Of a DNA stretch of 8,623 nt, positions 6,244-8,623 are shown one piece after another. The translations under genes and the position numbers were made by a program. This DNA is from AM-2324 sp042091035. GTDB lineage: Bacteria; Bacteroidota; Bacteroidia; Chitinophagales; Saprospiraceae. The notes beneath the pieces are model-generated. The model saw only the letters and a program-made list of their open reading frames with translations, did not search any database and was not told the origin of the DNA. Within the stretch, counting starts at the first letter, position 1. Each line of letters begins with the position of its first letter. The stretch is taken from the NCBI GenBank assembly GCA_042091035.1, contig JBELIG010000134.1:1-8623 (forward strand). Reading direction: 5' to 3'.

Positions 6244-7308
6244 ATGTCAAAAGTTTTTGAAGGTTTAAAAGTTGTTGAGCTAGCTTCTGTACTTGCAGGA
6301 CCAGCTGTGGGAATGTTTTTTGCAGAACTTGGGGCAGAAGTTATCAAGATAGAGAACAAGCTTACAGGAGGGGACATAACCAGAACCTGGCGTCTAACAT
6401 CAGAATCTTTGAGTGATGATCGCTCCGCCTATTATTGCAGTATTAATTATGGCAAACAGGTTCTAATGCTAGACCTTAAAGAGAAATCAGATCGTAAGAT
6501 TTTGAATGGATTAATAGCAGACGCAGATATAGTACTCTCTAATTTTAGGACACCAATAGCGCAGAAACTACACGTTCAATATGAGGACATAAAGGCTTTA
6601 AAGTCAGACGTGATATTTGCTGAGTTGACAGGGTATCCCAATTCTGATCGGCCAGCTTATGATGTTGTATTGCAGGCAGAAACTGGATTTATGCACATGA
6701 CTGGTGAGCGGGGAGGAGTTCCAGTGAAGATGCCAGTAGCTTTGATTGATATCTTAGCAGCACATCAAATGAAAGAGGGTATTCTTGTTGCTTTAATACA
6801 AAAACTTAAAACTGGAAAAGGAGCTCATGTACAGGTGAACTTATTTGATTCAGCCTTAGCTTCTCTTGCGAATCAAGCTACTAATTGGCTGGTGGCAAAG
6901 CATATCCCCGAGGCGATTGGCAGTGCCCATCCAAATATTGCGCCTTATGGAGATGTTTTTGAGGATAATGCAGGCAGATATTTTGTACTTGCAGTAGGTT
7001 CAGATAAACACTTCAAGGCACTTTGTAGCTGTATTGGTATGCCTGAACTAGGAAGTGATCCGCTTTTCTTGACGAATCCAGATCGGCTACAAAACAGAGC
7101 TGCTCTTTTACAGAAATTAGCTTCAATATTCAAAGGGAAGTCCGTTGATCATTGGATGCATCTGTTAAAGGAGAATGATGTTCCTGCGGGGATGATTCGA
7201 AATATGAAGGAACTGTTCGAGCTTGAAATCGCGCGCGAAAAGATCCTTCAATATTCTGATGATCCAAATCATAAGACCGTCCGGTCGGTAGCATTTAAAA
7301 TTTACTGA
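6244..7308 (+). CDS. CaiB/BaiF family (family III) CoA-transferase
   Basis: Family III enzymes move CoA between acyl groups through an enzyme-bound mixed anhydride on a conserved aspartate; the family also includes alpha-methylacyl-CoA racemase. Visible marks are the N-terminal LKVVELASVLAGPAVGMFFAELGAEVIKIE-type block (8-37), FGK-equivalent YGKQVLMLDLK (69-79), catalytic Asp140 in PAYDVVLQAETGFM, and the later GSAHPNIAPYGDVF block (226-239) ahead of the C-terminal part. At 354 residues it is nearer the racemase-like members than formyl-CoA transferase (about 430). The substrate cannot be read from sequence, and the neighbours (Sir2, DUF6495, hydroxyacid dehydrogenase) do not point to one pathway. 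The start is preceded by a -7 promoter element and no clear Shine-Dalgarno. Its stop overlaps the convergent DUF6495 gene by 7 bp. Family assignment is firm. Confidence 0.93.
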   Translation: MSKVFEGLKVVELASVLAGPAVGMFFAELGAEVIKIENKLTGGDITRTWRLTSESLSDDRSAYYCSINYGKQVLMLDLKEKSDRKILNGLIADADIVLSNFRTPIAQKLHVQYEDIKALKSDVIFAELTGYPNSDRPAYDVVLQAETGFMHMTGERGGVPVKMPVALIDILAAHQMKEGILVALIQKLKTGKGAHVQVNLFDSALASLANQATNWLVAKHIPEAIGSAHPNIAPYGDVFEDNAGRYFVLAVGSDKHFKALCSCIGMPELGSDPLFLTNPDRLQNRAALLQKLASIFKGKSVDHWMHLLKENDVPAGMIRNMKELFELEIAREKILQYSDDPNHKTVRSVAFKIY

Positions 7309-7787
7309 CCTTTCAGGCTGAAGAGCGTTTTATACAAGGAACCGTCTTTGGAGATTAAACAACCATTTTCCATCATCTTAAATAGCTCCTGATTGCGTTC
7401 GCCTTTGTAGGTCTTTTCTGCTGTGTATATTTTTACAGCTGAGCCAGAAGCTTTAACCGTTTGCATGATTTCTTCTGCGCTTTGATTTTGTGCAAAATTA
7501 ATTTGGGTATTACCCTCCACAAAAAGTCCCATCATGACGATTTTTTCCTTTTGGCAATGGAAGGTCTTTATATCATTCACGGTCTTGTACTCTAGGTATT
7601 CTAGTTTATCAAATACTTTGTCAAAAACTTGATCACTAAATAAACCAATCAGTCCATCTACTTGCTCAGCATTTGAATCTTTTAGTTTTTCCCAATCATC
7701 AGCTGTAACCTGATTACTAGCCAAAAAGCGAATGAAGTCTTGTTCTAGATCCTTTAATTCTGCCTCGTTTAATCTTCTATATTTCAT
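7302..7787 (-). CDS. DUF6495 family protein
   Basis: The 161-residue product matches my recollection of DUF6495, an uncharacterised family found in Bacteroidota. The family-typical start MKYRRL is followed by a helical N-terminal half (ELKDLEQDFIRFLAS, VTADDWEKLK), a central LFSDQVFDKVFDKLEYLEY, then IKTFHC and a C-terminal half of mixed strands and helices ending near GCLISKDGSLYKTLF. It has no signal peptide or membrane segment, so it is probably cytoplasmic. I chose ATG 7785-7787 because the conserved MKYRRL begins there. The frame stays open 25 codons further upstream to 7862, but that extension overlaps the start of the divergent dehydrogenase gene and looks non-coding. The function is unknown. 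The gene is convergent with the CoA-transferase gene and divergent from the dehydrogenase gene. Confidence 0.85.
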   Translation of the reverse strand: MKYRRLNEAELKDLEQDFIRFLASNQVTADDWEKLKDSNAEQVDGLIGLFSDQVFDKVFDKLEYLEYKTVNDIKTFHCQKEKIVMMGLFVEGNTQINFAQNQSAEEIMQTVKASGSAVKIYTAEKTYKGERNQELFKMMENGCLISKDGSLYKTLFSLKGQ

Positions 7788-7808
7788 ATCTTCGTTTACC
7801 AATTTGCA

Positions 7809-7840
7809 CAAATATCTGCAATCCAATCGAAAAGTAACAA
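7809..7840 (-). promoter_or_regulatory. Candidate promoter for the DUF6495 gene
   Basis: Read on the minus strand, TTG (7840-7838) and GATATTTG (7816-7809) are 21 bp apart. The second element matches the Bacteroidota -7 consensus TAnnTTTG at five of six fixed positions, and the spacing is plausible. Transcription would start about 15 nt before the ATG at 7787. The -33 part sits almost on the start of the divergent dehydrogenase gene, so the two genes would compete for this 55-bp gap. Confidence 0.3.
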
Positions 7841-7842
7841 TA

Positions 7843-8623
7843 ATGAAACCTATACTTATCATAAATAAGCCGCACAGTGTCCTTACAGAGGGTCTTGAGG
7901 AACATGGAATACCTTTTGAGACGGATTATACATCCTCCTATGATGCTATAGTATCAAAGTTAGGGGACTATGACGGAATAATTATCAGATCAAGGATCTC
8001 ATTGGATGCACAGCTATTGAAGCATGCCCATCATTTAAAGTTTATAGCTAGAGAAGGGGTTGGCTTAGATCACATTGATACAGATTATTGTGAAAGGTAT
8101 GGTATACCGGTCCTTATTTCTCCAGAGGGAAGTAAAGACACCGTGGGGGAGCATGCTATTGGGATGTTATTAAACCTAATGAATCATCTGACACGTTGTT
8201 CCCAGCAGGTCAAATCTGATCTTTGGCTGCGGGAGGAGAATCGTGCTTACGAGCTTAAAGGGAAAACAGTTGGAATTATTGGATATGGTAATATGGGGCA
8301 ATCTTTTGCCCAAAAAATTAGTGGTTTTGATGTAAAGACCTTGGCTTATGATAGATATAAGAGTGACTATGGTGACCAATATGCTGAGTCTGTTTCTTTG
8401 GAAGAACTAAAAACCAAGGCTGATATCATTAGTATTCATATTCCTTTGGATAAGGAAAATCAATATTTTATAAATGAGTCATTTTTTGAGACCCTCGCCA
8501 AACCAGTTTTTTTTATAAATACAGCTCGGGGATTAATTGTTGAGACAGCAGCATTGGTCTCTGCCATCAAAAAAGGGAAGGTTCTTGGAGCTGCTTTAGA
8601 TGTATTAGAGTATGAAGATAGCT
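7843..8623 (+). CDS. D-2-hydroxyacid dehydrogenase, probably phosphoglycerate dehydrogenase (3' end cut by window)
   Basis: This frame is open from ATG 7843 to the window end (260 codons, no stop). It encodes an NAD-dependent D-isomer-specific 2-hydroxyacid dehydrogenase, most like bacterial 3-phosphoglycerate dehydrogenase (SerA), which starts serine synthesis. The N-terminal substrate-domain part has IIRSRISLD and LKFIAREGVGLDHID (about 65-79). The nucleotide-binding domain begins with ELKGKTVGIIGYGNMGQ (Gly147, Gly149, Gly152), and Asp170 is the likely NAD-preferring acid after the second strand. Catalytic Arg229 lies in INTARG, and the catalytic Glu is probably Glu258 in DVLEYE. The catalytic histidine and any C-terminal ACT domain would lie beyond the window. 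It diverges from the DUF6495 gene over 55 bp. Glyoxylate or hydroxypyruvate reductase is an alternative, and seeing the missing part would help decide. Confidence 0.88.
   Translation, partial: MKPILIINKPHSVLTEGLEEHGIPFETDYTSSYDAIVSKLGDYDGIIIRSRISLDAQLLKHAHHLKFIAREGVGLDHIDTDYCERYGIPVLISPEGSKDTVGEHAIGMLLNLMNHLTRCSQQVKSDLWLREENRAYELKGKTVGIIGYGNMGQSFAQKISGFDVKTLAYDRYKSDYGDQYAESVSLEELKTKADIISIHIPLDKENQYFINESFFETLAKPVFFINTARGLIVETAALVSAIKKGKVLGAALDVLEYEDS

Noticed and set aside
7228..7290. Short CG-alternating run and a GACCG/CGGTC inverted repeat near the CoA-transferase end
   Set aside because: Both are very short and lie within conserved coding sequence, so they are explained by codon choice.
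7788..7862. A 25-codon upstream extension of the DUF6495 gene
   Set aside because: The family starts at MKYRRL, and the extension overlaps the start of the divergent dehydrogenase gene and covers a candidate promoter.
4441..8623. The PadR, M23, Sir2 and CoA-transferase genes as one defence or immunity system
   Set aside because: Sir2 domains do occur in defence systems, but this one is a standard stand-alone CobB-type deacylase with no fused effector. The genes are on alternating strands and do not form an operon beyond padR-M23.

Overview
The window looks like chromosomal DNA of a member of the Bacteroidota. The DNA is AT-rich. The ribonucleotide reductase is of the eukaryote-like class Ia type common in that phylum. 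One protein matches the Bacteroidota-restricted DUF6495 family. Shine-Dalgarno sequences are weak or absent, and a Bacteroidota-type -7 element (TAnnTTTG) precedes one gene. I cannot name a genus. Eight complete genes and one truncated gene fill nearly all of the window, so most of it looks like compact core genome and not a mobile island. I see no tRNA, rRNA, CRISPR array, transposase or prophage gene.

Positions 1-4440 hold a ribonucleotide reductase locus: nrdB (small, radical-bearing subunit), a gene for a small secreted, probably outer-membrane beta-barrel protein, then nrdA (large catalytic subunit), closed by a clear rho-independent terminator. NrdA and NrdB carry every catalytic and metal-binding residue I could check and closely resemble the animal enzymes, down to the last six residues of NrdA. 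Together they make deoxyribonucleotides for DNA synthesis. The barrel gene between them has no obvious link to that job.

Positions 4441-5507 hold a two-gene unit: a PadR-family repressor whose stop overlaps the start of a gene for a predicted membrane-anchored M23 (LytM-like) peptidase. The 54 bp immediately before the padR start codon form an almost perfect palindrome (24 of 27 pairs complementary, the other three G/T), a strong candidate for an autoregulatory operator. The peptidase has about 70 residues before its membrane segment that resemble the small module found beside PadR regulators. This is the most system-like part of the window: a cytoplasmic repressor coupled to a peptidase that would act on cell-wall peptidoglycan in the periplasm.

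Positions 5502-8623 hold metabolic and hypothetical genes in alternating orientation: a Sir2-type NAD-dependent deacylase (minus), a CaiB/BaiF family III CoA-transferase (plus), a DUF6495 protein (minus), and a D-2-hydroxyacid / phosphoglycerate dehydrogenase (plus) cut off by the window end. Both tail-to-tail pairs overlap by 6-7 bp at their stop codons, and both head-to-head gaps are only about 50 bp, so each divergent pair shares a very small control region. No functional chain joining these four genes is evident.
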